Assembly (NCBI GenBank): GCA_028821125.1
Contig: JAPPHD010000116.1
Location: 1 to 49,552, forward strand
From: Gammaproteobacteria bacterium
Lineage (GTDB): Bacteria > Pseudomonadota > Gammaproteobacteria > Pseudomonadales > Azotimanducaceae
Direction: 5' to 3'
Length of the DNA: 49,552 nt
The notes beneath the pieces are model-generated. The model was not told the DNA's origin and ran no database searches. It saw nothing but the letters and a program-made list of their open reading frames with translations. Of this stretch, positions 26,594 to 34,929 are shown piece after piece; within the stretch, counting starts at the first letter, position 1; each line of letters starts with the position of its first letter. The position numbers were made by a program, and so were the translations under genes.

Positions 26594-27766
26594 CTAGACG
26601 AAGAAATCGCCGTTTTCCGCGCCGAGCGTCATGCCGCCCAGGTTCCGGGCGAAGGGCGTCGGGTTGTTGGCGACGTGGGCACGGGCGATGTGGATGTCGC
26701 GCCAGATATCCTGGATGCCGGCGCCGTCAAACACGCTCTTGCCGCCGGCCACCTCGAACAGCCGGTCCACCGCGGCGCCCATGCGGTCGATGACGATGCT
26801 CGCCTGGTAGCGGTAGCGCACCCGGTCGATCATGGGAATGGGCTCACCGGCGTTCACCAGTTCCATCATGCGGTCGAAGTTGCGGAACATGACGGTCTCG
26901 ACTTCATCGATGTCGTTGATCGCCTCGGCAACCCGCCGGGTGATGTCCGGATCGCCCTGCAGCTTGGTGGGGTCGGTGCTGGAAGCTGCCGCGTTGCCGG
27001 TGAACAGGTCGACGGCGTGCCGCGCCGCGCCGATCGCCGGCGTGGACACGACCCGGATGAAGACCTGTGCCCAGGGAATGCCGTACATCGGGTTGTCCTG
27101 GGAATGCACGCAGTTGAACCCGTCCATCTGGCGATGGGTGCGGTGCCCGGGCACGAACACCGGCTCGTCGATCACGATGTCGTTGGAGCCGGTGGCCTGC
27201 AGGCCGTAGACGAACCAGGTGTCCTCGATCCGATAGTCGGGGCGCGGCACCAGGAAGGTGCGGTAACCGTCCCCCGGCACGATGGCGCCGAGCAGCACCC
27301 ACGTACAGTGCGCCGAACCGGAACTCCAGCCCCAGCGGCCGCTCAGCCGGAAGCCGCCGTCACACGGCTCCGCCCGTCCGCCCACCGGGTTGTAGGAACT
27401 CGAGATCAGGGTATCCGGATCGTCCGCATAGACATCGGACTGCGCCTGCTCGTCCATGAGCGCGAGCTGATAGGCATGCACCGCAATGATTCCGGCGATC
27501 CAGGCCGAACTCATATCCTGTTCGGCGATCTTCAGCAGCGCTGCGAAAAACTCCTGGGGCGTGGCCTCGAGCCCTCCCCAGCGCTTCGGAAGAACAGCGC
27601 GCATGAAGCCGGCGTCCTTGAGCGCGCGGACGACATCCTCGCCGACCTGCCGCCGTGCCCGCCCCGCCGCGGCGCGGTCGGCGATGAGCCCGGAAACGGC
27701 CGCGACTTCCTCTACGAGGTTCCACGAAGACGGGGGCGCTGTTGCCTGAGCCGGTGCCTCGGCCAT
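26594..27766 (-). CDS. hsaA: Flavin-dependent monooxygenase, HsaA-like (acyl-CoA dehydrogenase fold)
   Basis: The 390-aa product has the acyl-CoA-dehydrogenase/group-D monooxygenase fold: LPKRWGGLEATPQEF, the DMSSAWIAGI segment, GGFRLSGRWGWSSGSAHC, and a C-terminal helical domain ending ARNLGGMTLGAENGDFF. It is the oxygenase component that hydroxylates the phenolic A ring of the secosteroid to a catechol, using reduced flavin. The partner flavin reductase (HsaB) is not encoded in this operon or elsewhere in the window. ATG 27766 has AGGA 5 nt upstream. First gene of the minus-strand operon ending at ipdC. Confidence 0.88.
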   Translation of the reverse strand: MAEAPAQATAPPSSWNLVEEVAAVSGLIADRAAAGRARRQVGEDVVRALKDAGFMRAVLPKRWGGLEATPQEFFAALLKIAEQDMSSAWIAGIIAVHAYQLALMDEQAQSDVYADDPDTLISSSYNPVGGRAEPCDGGFRLSGRWGWSSGSAHCTWVLLGAIVPGDGYRTFLVPRPDYRIEDTWFVYGLQATGSNDIVIDEPVFVPGHRTHRQMDGFNCVHSQDNPMYGIPWAQVFIRVVSTPAIGAARHAVDLFTGNAAASSTDPTKLQGDPDITRRVAEAINDIDEVETVMFRNFDRMMELVNAGEPIPMIDRVRYRYQASIVIDRMGAAVDRLFEVAGGKSVFDGAGIQDIWRDIHIARAHVANNPTPFARNLGGMTLGAENGDFFV

Positions 27767-28082
27767 GGAATCCTACCTTCGCTCGATCAGCCTGCAATAT
27801 TCCACAGGACCAACGCTAATTCTACCATTTTGCGTAATTCTGAAACGAGATTTAACGAATTGTGATAGGAATTGGCCAGAAAAATATCCCTATACGCGAT
27901 TTACGCCAGAAATGGCTTCATAACTCGCCGCAGCGAAGTCGGCGACGCAAAGGTTCGCGCGCTTCCGAAATCTTCCAGCCTACGAACGCGCTTGCAAACG
28001 GTGGAGGATGACGTGTTGTTGTTCTTCTTGCGTACATCGTCAATTAGGATACTTTGAGAATTCCGGAATCTTCTGGTTCGAC
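27767..28082. promoter_or_regulatory. Divergent promoter region between hsaA and the SnoaL-like gene
   Basis: A 316-bp spacer, AT-richer than its surroundings in 27795-27900, between divergently transcribed genes; it should hold the promoter of the hsa-ipd operon. ATTTTGCG at 27827-27834 recalls elements upstream of the kstD-like (ATTTTCGCG) and FAD-protein genes, but it is short and may be chance. No gene is seen. Confidence 0.5.
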
Positions 28083-28712
28083 ATGGCCCCTTCGCGAAAC
28101 CTCGAGGACCGCATCGACCGGCTCGAATCCATCGAGGAAATCCGGCAACTCGTCGCCAAGTACGCGCTGTCGCTGGACATGCGCGACCTGGACGCCCACG
28201 TCAACCTGTTCGCCTCCGACATCCGGGTCAGCCGCGACAAGGTCGGGCGCCCGCACCTCAAGCGCTGGCTCGACGACACGCTGCGGTTGCAGTTCACCGG
28301 CACCTCCCACCACACCGGCAATCACATCATCGAGTTCGACGACGCGGATCACGCTCACGGCGTCCTCTACTCGAAGAACGAGCACGAGACCGGCACGGAA
28401 TGGGTGATCATGCAGATGCTTTACTGGGACAACTACCAACGCATCGACGGACGCTGGTACTTCCGCCGCCGGCTGCCCTGCTACTGGTACGCCACCGACC
28501 TGAACAGGCCGCCGTTGGGCGGGAACAAGATGCGCTGGCCGGGCCGCGAGCCCTATGACGGCGCGTTTCACGAGCTCTTCCCGTCCTGGGAAGCCTTCTG
28601 GAAGACACCCCCGGACGAGGACGAGCCGCAGGTTTCCGCGCCCGCCCCCCTGGAGGAGTTCCTGGCCACGATGCGCGCCGGCGCGCCCGACCCGCGTATC
28701 CGGATTCGTTGA
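28083..28712 (+). CDS. SnoaL-like / NTF2-fold protein
   Basis: The 209-aa product begins LEDRIDRLESIEEIRQLVAKYALSLD, the typical opening of SnoaL_4-type NTF2-fold proteins (related to small subunits of ring-hydroxylating dioxygenases, ketosteroid isomerases and dehydratases). It continues with GTSHHTGNHIIEF and YWDNYQRIDGRWYFRRRL, usual for the fold. In steroid clusters such proteins act as isomerases, hydratases or unknown partners. Start ATG 28083 is chosen from the family opening; the ribosome site is weak. The stop overlaps the ferredoxin start as TGATG. Confidence 0.82.
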   Translation: MAPSRNLEDRIDRLESIEEIRQLVAKYALSLDMRDLDAHVNLFASDIRVSRDKVGRPHLKRWLDDTLRLQFTGTSHHTGNHIIEFDDADHAHGVLYSKNEHETGTEWVIMQMLYWDNYQRIDGRWYFRRRLPCYWYATDLNRPPLGGNKMRWPGREPYDGAFHELFPSWEAFWKTPPDEDEPQVSAPAPLEEFLATMRAGAPDPRIRIR

Positions 28713-29029
28713 TGCCCACCGTCCACGTAACGGATCGGGACGGCAACGCCCACCGGCTTCATGCCGCCGAGGGCAGCGTCCTCATGGAGGTGCTGCGCGA
28801 CGGGGATATGGGCATCGAAGCCATCTGCGGCGGCCAGTGCGCCTGCGCCACCTGCCACTGCCTGATCGACCCGGACTGGTTCGGGAAAACCGGCGCGCGG
28901 GGCGGAGATGAGGAGGACCTGGTTTCCTGCCTGGACGCCTACGATGCCGGCCGCTCCCGGCTGACCTGCCAGCTTCGGGTATCCGCCGAACTTGACGGCC
29001 TGTCGCTGACGGTGGCGCCCGAGGAATAG
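28712..29029 (+). CDS. [2Fe-2S] ferredoxin
   Basis: The 105-aa product is an adrenodoxin-type [2Fe-2S] ferredoxin: cluster ligands in CGGQCACATCHC (the first Cys plus C-x2-C spacing) and the fourth in RLTCQLRVS. It should pass electrons to an oxygenase such as one of the three Rieske enzymes or a P450. Coupled by TGATG to the SnoaL-like gene. No ferredoxin reductase is present in the window. Confidence 0.9.
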   Translation: MPTVHVTDRDGNAHRLHAAEGSVLMEVLRDGDMGIEAICGGQCACATCHCLIDPDWFGKTGARGGDEEDLVSCLDAYDAGRSRLTCQLRVSAELDGLSLTVAPEE

Positions 29030-29174
29030 GGGCGCCGGCGCGCAACCCGGTTTGTGGTCGGCCGCGAAACGCTTACGGCAAAAACGTCAAGGCCGGAATC
29101 CGCCGGCATTATCTTGATCGCAAGGAAAATGGGATGATGCAGCGATCCGATGCAACCCGCCCGGGAGCCCGCGA

Positions 29175-30086
29175 GTGAGCGCCGAAATCATCCGCAAGAT
29201 TCCCATCGTCGACCTGATGATGGGCATCCCCGTCAGCGAGACGAACGAGGAGTGGTACGCAAGCTTCCTGCCGCTGCTGAAGGACCGCGAGAGCATCGAG
29301 CAGTTCAGTATGCCGGTACAGTACATGTTCCGCGACGTGCCGGTGCTCGAGAAGACCGAAGACTACGTCGCCTTCCTGGTCGGGGAAATGGACCGCTACG
29401 GAATCGACATCGCGCTGGTCGGGTATTTCGAGGGGTCGGAAGCAGCCGAGAGCGCCAGGTCCCGCTACCCGGAGCGCTTCGCCTTCGATTTTCCGGTGGA
29501 CCCCAATCACGGCATGGAGGCGGTCCGGGCAATCCGCCGGGCCCATGACGGGTTCGGCATCCACTCGGTGTCCGTCTTTCCCTGCGGCTGCAATCCGCCC
29601 GTGCCCATCGACGACCGCCGCATGTGGCTGATCTACGGCGCCTGCTGCGACCTGGACCTGCCGATTCTCGTCAACGTGGGCGTACCCGGGCCGCGCCTCC
29701 CAATGGCCCCGCAACGCGTCGAACTCGTTGACGAGGTCTGTTACCACTTCCCGGACCTGAAGTTCGTCATGCGCCACGGCGGCGAACCCTGGGTGGAACT
29801 GGCCGTGAAGTTCATGCTGAAATGGCCGAATCTCCACTACTCCACCTCGGCGTTCGCACCGAAGTACTACCCCGACGCCATCGTCGACTACGCGAACACC
29901 CGGGGGGCCGACAGGATCATGTACGCCGGCTACTATCCCCAGGGACTGAGCCTCGAACGCATTTTCAGGGAGCTGCCAGAGGTGCCGTTCCGCAACGAGT
30001 CCGTTTGGCGCAAGTTCCTCTGCGACAACGCTCGCCGCGTTTTCAAGCTGCCGCCGCCGGACGCCCGGGGCGCCGCAACTTCATGA
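29175..30086 (+). CDS. Amidohydrolase-2 family metal-dependent hydrolase/decarboxylase
   Basis: The 303-aa product has the TIM-barrel amidohydrolase_2 pattern: PIVDLMMGIP at the N-terminus in place of the usual HxH, FAFDFPVDPNHGMEAVRAIRRA, the strand LPILVNVGVPGPR, KFVMRHGGEPWVELAVKF and MYAGYYPQGL near the C-terminus. The metal-binding N-terminal HxH is not present (VDLMMG), so a divergent or non-hydrolytic member is possible. GTG 29175 has GGGAG 8 nt upstream. A family B element separates it from the kshA-like gene. Confidence 0.78.
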   Translation: MSAEIIRKIPIVDLMMGIPVSETNEEWYASFLPLLKDRESIEQFSMPVQYMFRDVPVLEKTEDYVAFLVGEMDRYGIDIALVGYFEGSEAAESARSRYPERFAFDFPVDPNHGMEAVRAIRRAHDGFGIHSVSVFPCGCNPPVPIDDRRMWLIYGACCDLDLPILVNVGVPGPRLPMAPQRVELVDEVCYHFPDLKFVMRHGGEPWVELAVKFMLKWPNLHYSTSAFAPKYYPDAIVDYANTRGADRIMYAGYYPQGLSLERIFRELPEVPFRNESVWRKFLCDNARRVFKLPPPDARGAATS

Positions 30087-30163
30087 CGGGAGCTGTCATG
30101 CGAGTCGAGAACCCGGCGCCCCGGAACGATGACGTTTAAGGAACACTACTGAATCTCGGGAAA

Positions 30164-30272
30164 GAGTTCGTATGCGGCGCTTCCATTTCGGCGCGTTAAG
30201 CTCGTCCGATAACCTTAAATGCGGCAGGATGGTGGGGCCGTGCGCCGAAATGGAAGCGCCGTATGCGAACTC
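30164..30272. repeat. Family B inverted-repeat element, copy 2 (109 bp)
   Basis: Arms GAGTTCGTATGCGGCGCTTC...and its complement ending CGCCGTATGCGAACTC, same length as copy 1 but inverted: its core is the reverse complement of the copy 1 core. Where copy 1 arms pair CCCTTT with AAAGGG, copy 2 pairs CCATTT with AAATGG, a double compensatory change. Its right end lies 23 nt before the kshA-like ATG, so the mRNA leader would carry this hairpin. Confidence 0.88.
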
Positions 30273-30295
30273 GTTGTATCGGAGTCAAAACAATC

Positions 30296-31420
30296 ATGAG
30301 CGAAGCCGTAGACATCAGGGACACCCGCACCCCGCCCGTGTTGGTATGGGACCAACTCAAGAAGCTGGACAAGGCCGCCCTGGCCCGCTGGCGGCTCGAG
30401 CCCGTGGTCAACGGCCGCAGCGCCGAGGAGCGGAACATTACCGTGCCGATGCCGTTCGGCTGGTTCGTCATGTGCTACAGCGACGAACTGGGGGTGGGTG
30501 AAGTAAAACCCCTGCACTACTTCGAGCGCGAACTGGTGGCCTGGCGCGGCGAAGACGGCGAGGCGCGGGTACTCGATGCCTATTGCCCGCACCTCGGCGC
30601 CCACATGGGCTACGGCGGCAAGGTCAACGGGAACCATATTCAGTGCCCCCTGCACTCCTGGCAGTGGAACGGGCACGGCGCCGCAGTCGGCATCCCCTAC
30701 TCGAAAACCATACCCCCGGCGATGAAAAGGCCCTGCCGCGAACGCGCCTACCCCGTGCGCGAGGCGAACGGTTTCGTGTGGGCCTGGTATCACCCGGAGA
30801 ACGAGGCGCCGAGCTACGAGGTCGCCGAGTTCGAGGAGGTCGGCCACCCGGACTGGACCGGCTACGAGAAGCACGAATGGATCGTGCACGGCCCCATGCA
30901 GACCATCGCGGAGAACGGCGCCGACAGCGCCCATTTCAAGTACATCCACGGCGTTGCGGACTATCCCGACTACGACATCCGTTTCGAGGGGCACCGCCGC
31001 ACCGCCGAAGTGCGCGTAAAGATGGGAACGCCCAGGGGCACCGTCGACGGGAAGATCGCCTACGGGGTTGACGGCAGCGGCCAACCCTGGACGCGCTTTA
31101 CCGGCATGTGCGAGACCCTGCTGGTCACGGGCGTCACGCCGGTCGCCCGGGACATCACCCACCTGCGCTTCGCGTTCACCCAGCTCAAGGCCGACCGGGA
31201 CGGCCCGAGGGGCGGGCTGGCACGGGCGGTGATCAAGGACATCTGCAAGCAACTCGACCAGGACAAGGTGGTGTGGGACCGGCAGAAATACATCGAGGCG
31301 CCGCCGCTGTGCGCGGGCGACGGCCCCATCAACGACTTTCGCAACTTCTTCCGCCAGTTCTACGCGGGCCCGGAGTGGGAGAAGTACCGCGGCGGAATCA
31401 GGCGCAGCGTCAGCCGCTGA
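30296..31420 (+). CDS. kshA: Rieske oxygenase, KshA-like (3-ketosteroid 9-alpha-hydroxylase oxygenase)
   Basis: The 374-aa product has a Rieske [2Fe-2S] centre (C97-P-H99 and C117-P-L-H120) and a mononuclear iron site (D210, H213, H218 in ADSAHFKYIHG). The ending region PINDFRNFFRQFYAGPEWEKYRGG is shared with KshA-type monooxygenases, which 9-alpha-hydroxylate 3-ketosteroids and so trigger B-ring opening. ATG 30296 has GGAG 11 nt upstream; an earlier in-frame ATG (30263) lies inside the family B element. Electron donors could be the nearby ferredoxin plus an unlinked reductase. Confidence 0.85.
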   Translation: MSEAVDIRDTRTPPVLVWDQLKKLDKAALARWRLEPVVNGRSAEERNITVPMPFGWFVMCYSDELGVGEVKPLHYFERELVAWRGEDGEARVLDAYCPHLGAHMGYGGKVNGNHIQCPLHSWQWNGHGAAVGIPYSKTIPPAMKRPCRERAYPVREANGFVWAWYHPENEAPSYEVAEFEEVGHPDWTGYEKHEWIVHGPMQTIAENGADSAHFKYIHGVADYPDYDIRFEGHRRTAEVRVKMGTPRGTVDGKIAYGVDGSGQPWTRFTGMCETLLVTGVTPVARDITHLRFAFTQLKADRDGPRGGLARAVIKDICKQLDQDKVVWDRQKYIEAPPLCAGDGPINDFRNFFRQFYAGPEWEKYRGGIRRSVSR

Positions 31421-31521
31421 CCGGCAGCCGCGCGCCGGGAGGACAACCGGCCGAGCGTTCGCGCGACACGGTCGTCTCCGTCCGATTTCCATCCGATTTG
31501 AGAAAGCCGCGCCCCCGCTGC

Positions 31522-32130
31522 TCATCCGCTTTTGAGCAACGGCACGTGGGGCGCTGCGGATTCGGGCAGCACGCCGGTAATCCTGGGGTCGTCGGCCACC
31601 TCGATCTGCCTGTGGAAGGGCACGAACCCGGTTCTGATGTAGAAATCCAGCGCGCCGGGATGGTCGAAGGTGCAGGTATGCACCCACAGCCTCCGGATGG
31701 GGCGGGACCAGGCGATGTCGAGTGCCCGATTCATCAGCCAGCGGCCGGCGCCAAGGCCGATCATGTGTGGCATCAGCCCGAAGAAAGCCAGCTCGCACTG
31801 CCCTTCGGTACCGAAGTCGAGTTCGAGGAGGCCCGCGTCCCCTCGCTCCTGCCCTTCCTTGAACACGTATAGCTCGCGAGCCGGTTCCGCGAGCACACGC
31901 CGAAGTTCGTCGTCGCTCAGCTCAAGGCGCGAGAACCAGAGCCAGTCCTCTCCAACGCGCCGGAACAGGGTTCGGTAGGAGTCCGGGTCGATGGAGTCAA
32001 CCTTCTTGAGCGCCCAGGTTGCCTCGGCATGGCCGCCCCGCGGTTGCGGCCGCTTGAACATCTGCAGCGACGTGACGATGGAAGCCACTTTGCAATCCGG
32101 AACATCGGTATAGCCATCGGAAATACTCAT
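31522..32130 (-). CDS. GNAT-family N-acetyltransferase
   Basis: The 202-aa product has the GNAT core: LELDFGTEGQCELAFFGLMP, MIGLGAGRWLMNRALDIAW (acetyl-CoA-binding motif with GLGAGRWLM) and LWVHTCTFDHPGALDFYIRTGFVPF. Substrate unknown. ATG 32130 is preceded by GAGGG; a longer frame to 32334 lacks support. It converges with the kshA-like gene. Confidence 0.87.
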   Translation of the reverse strand: MSISDGYTDVPDCKVASIVTSLQMFKRPQPRGGHAEATWALKKVDSIDPDSYRTLFRRVGEDWLWFSRLELSDDELRRVLAEPARELYVFKEGQERGDAGLLELDFGTEGQCELAFFGLMPHMIGLGAGRWLMNRALDIAWSRPIRRLWVHTCTFDHPGALDFYIRTGFVPFHRQIEVADDPRITGVLPESAAPHVPLLKSG

Positions 32131-32188
32131 TCGACCCTCTTCCTTGGAACAGATCTGGAACAGATCTGGAACAAACGCCGGCACCGGG

Positions 32189-32206
32189 CAGCGAGTTCGC
32201 ATGCGG
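32189..32206. repeat. Solo arm resembling family B
   Basis: CAGCGAGTTCGCATGCGG matches the outer left end of family B copy 1 (5788-5805) at 17 of 18 positions, but no second arm follows. It could be a decayed fragment or a recombination remnant. Confidence 0.45.
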
Positions 32207-32298
32207 GGCTTGCCTGAAGGTACCAGATTAAGGAAGTCCAGGCGGGGGACCGTTGTGGTCAACTCGGTCCGGGCAATCCATATGCGGAAATTTTCATA

Positions 32299-32344
32299 AT
32301 ATTTTCGCGGATAGTGGTATATTTTCGCGCTCAAACTATCGAAA
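32299..32344. promoter_or_regulatory. Helically phased direct repeats before the kstD-like gene
   Basis: ATATTTTCGCG occurs at 32299-32309 and again at 32319-32329, exactly 20 bp (two turns) apart, followed by AACTATCGAAA (32334-32344) and an inverted half CGAAAAGCG. AACTATCGAAA also occurs at 36637-36647, in the spacer between the divergent FAD-protein and SDR genes. Probable regulator-binding sites; the factor is unknown. Confidence 0.5.
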
Positions 32345-32396
32345 AGCGCAGTTTTCAGGGTTTTAGGGAACGTTTCTTGTCACAACCCGAATCGCC

Positions 32397-34106
32397 ATGA
32401 ACGCGCCCGGCATGGACAACCCGTTGCTGACCACCGATCTCCTGGTGGTGGGCTCCGGCGCCGGCGCGCTGACGGCCGCAGTGACAGCGGCAGATCTCGG
32501 CCTGGACACCCTGGTGATCGAAAAGGGAAACCTCTGGGGCGGCACCTCCGCCACATCCGGCGGCACGCTCTGGATTCCCTGCACGCGCCACATGGCCGAA
32601 GCCGGTGTTGAAGATTCGCCGGAGGAGGCCTTCGCCTACCTGCGCGCCCTGGTTGATGAGGAGGTGCCGGAGTCGAAACTGCGCGCCTACATCGCCAGCG
32701 CCAGCAAGATGCTGCACTTCCTGGAAGACCGCTGCGGAGCCCGGTTCCGTTCCGTCAAGTATGCCGACTATCACATGGACCTCCCGGGCGCCCGGGAGCA
32801 CCGGTCCCACGAACCCTTTCCGTTTTACGCGGGCCGCCTCGGGCCCGACTACGCCACCCTGCAACCGATGCATCCCGGCGCCCAGGCATTCGGCCGCGTG
32901 AACTGGACCATCGTCGAGGCCCGGCCCATGATCACGAAGCGCCCGGGCTGGGCCTGGAACACCTTCAAGGTCATGGCCCGGTACTACCTCGACCTGCCCC
33001 AGCGCTACCGCACCGCCCGGGACCGGCGCCTGACCGCCGGCAATGCCCTGCTGGGCCAGTTGCGCATGGCGCTGAACGATCGGAACGTGCCGCTGATGCT
33101 GGGAGTTGCGCTCGAGGAACTGGTCGCCGAATCGGGGCGCGTAACCGGCGCCCTGGTGAATCAGTCGGGCCAGCGCCGCCACATCAAGGCCCGGCGCGGC
33201 GTCGTCCTCGCGGCCGGGGGCTTCGAGCGGAACCAGGCCATGCGCGAAGCGAACCTCACGACCGACGGGGTCACCTCCGCACAGTGGAGCGGCTCCCAGG
33301 GCAACAATACCGGCGATGCCATCTCCGCTGCGGAGCGCATCGGCGCGCGCCTTGAGTTCATGGACTGCGCCTGGTGGGCGCCGGCCTTCCGGCTCCCGGA
33401 CGAGGATCGCGCCCGGCCCATGTTCGTCGAGCGATCGCTGCCCGGCTCCATGATCGTCAACCGGCAGGGCCGGCGGTACATGAACGAGGCTGCCTCCTAC
33501 CACGTGGCCGGCGGCGAGATGATGCGCCTGCACTCGGATGCGTGCTCCACCATACCGTCGTGGTTCCTGTTCGATGCGCGCTACCGCGCCGAGTACGCCG
33601 TGGGGCCACTGCTGCCCGGCCCGCCCGCCATGGACAAGGCGGTCAGGCAGGGCATGCGCGATGTCATGAAGCGCGGCCGGACGGTCGAGGAACTGGCCGA
33701 AGCAATTGAAGTGCCGGCCGCCGTGCTTGAGGAAACCTTCGCGCGCTTCAACGATTTCGCCGCCAGGGGCGAAGACCCCGACTTCCAGCGCGGCGTGAAC
33801 GGCTACGACCGCTACTACGGCGATCCGCGCAGCGAACCGAACCCGTGCCTGGCGCCGCTCGAGAAGCCCCCCTTCTACGCGGTGAAGATTTTCCCCGGCG
33901 ACATCGGCACCAAGGGCGGCGTGCTCACCGACGAGAACGGCCGCGCGCTCGACACCGACAACCAGCCGATCCGGGGCCTGTACGCCGTCGGCAACAGCAG
34001 CGCGTCGGTCATGGGGCGCACCTATCCGGGGGCCGGCACGACACTGGGCCCGGCAATGACTTTCGGATACCTCGCCGCACATCACCTGGCGCAGCAACAG
34101 CCATAG
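32397..34106 (+). CDS. kstD: KstD-like FAD-dependent 3-ketosteroid dehydrogenase
   Basis: The 569-aa product is an FAD-binding-2 flavoprotein with VVGSGAGALTAAVTAADLG (17-35), EKGNLWGGTSATSGGTLWIP, and the C-terminal FAD/substrate loop GRTYPGAGTTLGPAMTFGYLA typical of 3-ketosteroid delta-1-dehydrogenases, which insert a double bond in ring A. Other members act on delta-4 or related positions, so the exact regiochemistry is not certain. It leads a two-gene unit with the SDR at 34115, 8 bp after its stop. Confidence 0.88.
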   Translation: MNAPGMDNPLLTTDLLVVGSGAGALTAAVTAADLGLDTLVIEKGNLWGGTSATSGGTLWIPCTRHMAEAGVEDSPEEAFAYLRALVDEEVPESKLRAYIASASKMLHFLEDRCGARFRSVKYADYHMDLPGAREHRSHEPFPFYAGRLGPDYATLQPMHPGAQAFGRVNWTIVEARPMITKRPGWAWNTFKVMARYYLDLPQRYRTARDRRLTAGNALLGQLRMALNDRNVPLMLGVALEELVAESGRVTGALVNQSGQRRHIKARRGVVLAAGGFERNQAMREANLTTDGVTSAQWSGSQGNNTGDAISAAERIGARLEFMDCAWWAPAFRLPDEDRARPMFVERSLPGSMIVNRQGRRYMNEAASYHVAGGEMMRLHSDACSTIPSWFLFDARYRAEYAVGPLLPGPPAMDKAVRQGMRDVMKRGRTVEELAEAIEVPAAVLEETFARFNDFAARGEDPDFQRGVNGYDRYYGDPRSEPNPCLAPLEKPPFYAVKIFPGDIGTKGGVLTDENGRALDTDNQPIRGLYAVGNSSASVMGRTYPGAGTTLGPAMTFGYLAAHHLAQQQP

Positions 34107-34114
34107 GACACCTC

Positions 34115-34912
34115 ATGGAAACGAAGTCTTCCCCCTACGCTCTGACCGGTAAAGTCGCTTTGGTCACGGGCGCCGCCCGGGGCATTGGCCGGGCCATCGC
34201 GCAAGCCTTCGTCGCGGCGGACGTGGCGCACGTGGTGTGCGCGGACATCCTGGAAGATACCCTGGCCGAGATCGAGCAGACCCCGCAACTCAGCACCACG
34301 GTGCTCGACGTCACCGACCGGGACCAGTGGCGAAGCGTTGTCGACGCAACCCTGGAGTCGCAGGGCCGTATCGACATACTGGTCAACAACGCGGGGATTC
34401 TGGCCTACGGTACCGTGGCGGAAACCGACCCCGACGAGTTCCGGCGCTTGCTCGAAGTGAACGTGATCGGCGTTCTGCACGGCATGCAGGCGGTGATTGG
34501 GCACATGAAAGCCCGCGGACGAGGCTCGATCGTCAATACCTCCTCCGCCTCGGGCATTCTGCCGAACAATTTCGTCGGCGCCTACAGCGCCAGCAAGTTC
34601 GCCGTCCGGGGATTGAGCCGTTCGGCCGCGATGGAACTCGGGCTGCACGGCATCAGGGTCAACTCGCTCCATCCCGGCGGCGTGAATACGCAAATGACCA
34701 ACCCGATGGGTCAAACCAGGGAGGAAGTCGACAAGGGCTACGCGTTTGCGTCATTGCAACGGGCGGCCAGCACCGAGGAAATCGCCCACGGCGTGACCTA
34801 CCTGGCCTCCGATGCCGCTTCCTACTGCAGCGGCACCGAACTGGTGATCGACGGCGGCATGACCACCGGCATGTACTTCCGCGGACTGCCCGGCTCGCCG
34901 GAGAATCCCTGA
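34115..34912 (+). CDS. Short-chain dehydrogenase/reductase, hydroxysteroid-dehydrogenase-like
   Basis: The 265-aa classical SDR shows TGAARGIG (18-25), NNAG, the catalytic Ser of NTSSASG, and YSASK. It closes with SYCSGTELVIDGGMTTG. Sequence style (LTGKVALVTGAARGIG, MELGLHGIRVNSLHPGGVNT) is close to 3-alpha/20-beta-hydroxysteroid dehydrogenases; it probably oxidises or reduces a steroid hydroxyl/keto group with NAD(H). Co-transcribed with the kstD-like gene. Confidence 0.87.
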   Translation: METKSSPYALTGKVALVTGAARGIGRAIAQAFVAADVAHVVCADILEDTLAEIEQTPQLSTTVLDVTDRDQWRSVVDATLESQGRIDILVNNAGILAYGTVAETDPDEFRRLLEVNVIGVLHGMQAVIGHMKARGRGSIVNTSSASGILPNNFVGAYSASKFAVRGLSRSAAMELGLHGIRVNSLHPGGVNTQMTNPMGQTREEVDKGYAFASLQRAASTEEIAHGVTYLASDAASYCSGTELVIDGGMTTGMYFRGLPGSPENP

Positions 34913-34929
34913 GCAACGGCGCTCGGGGT

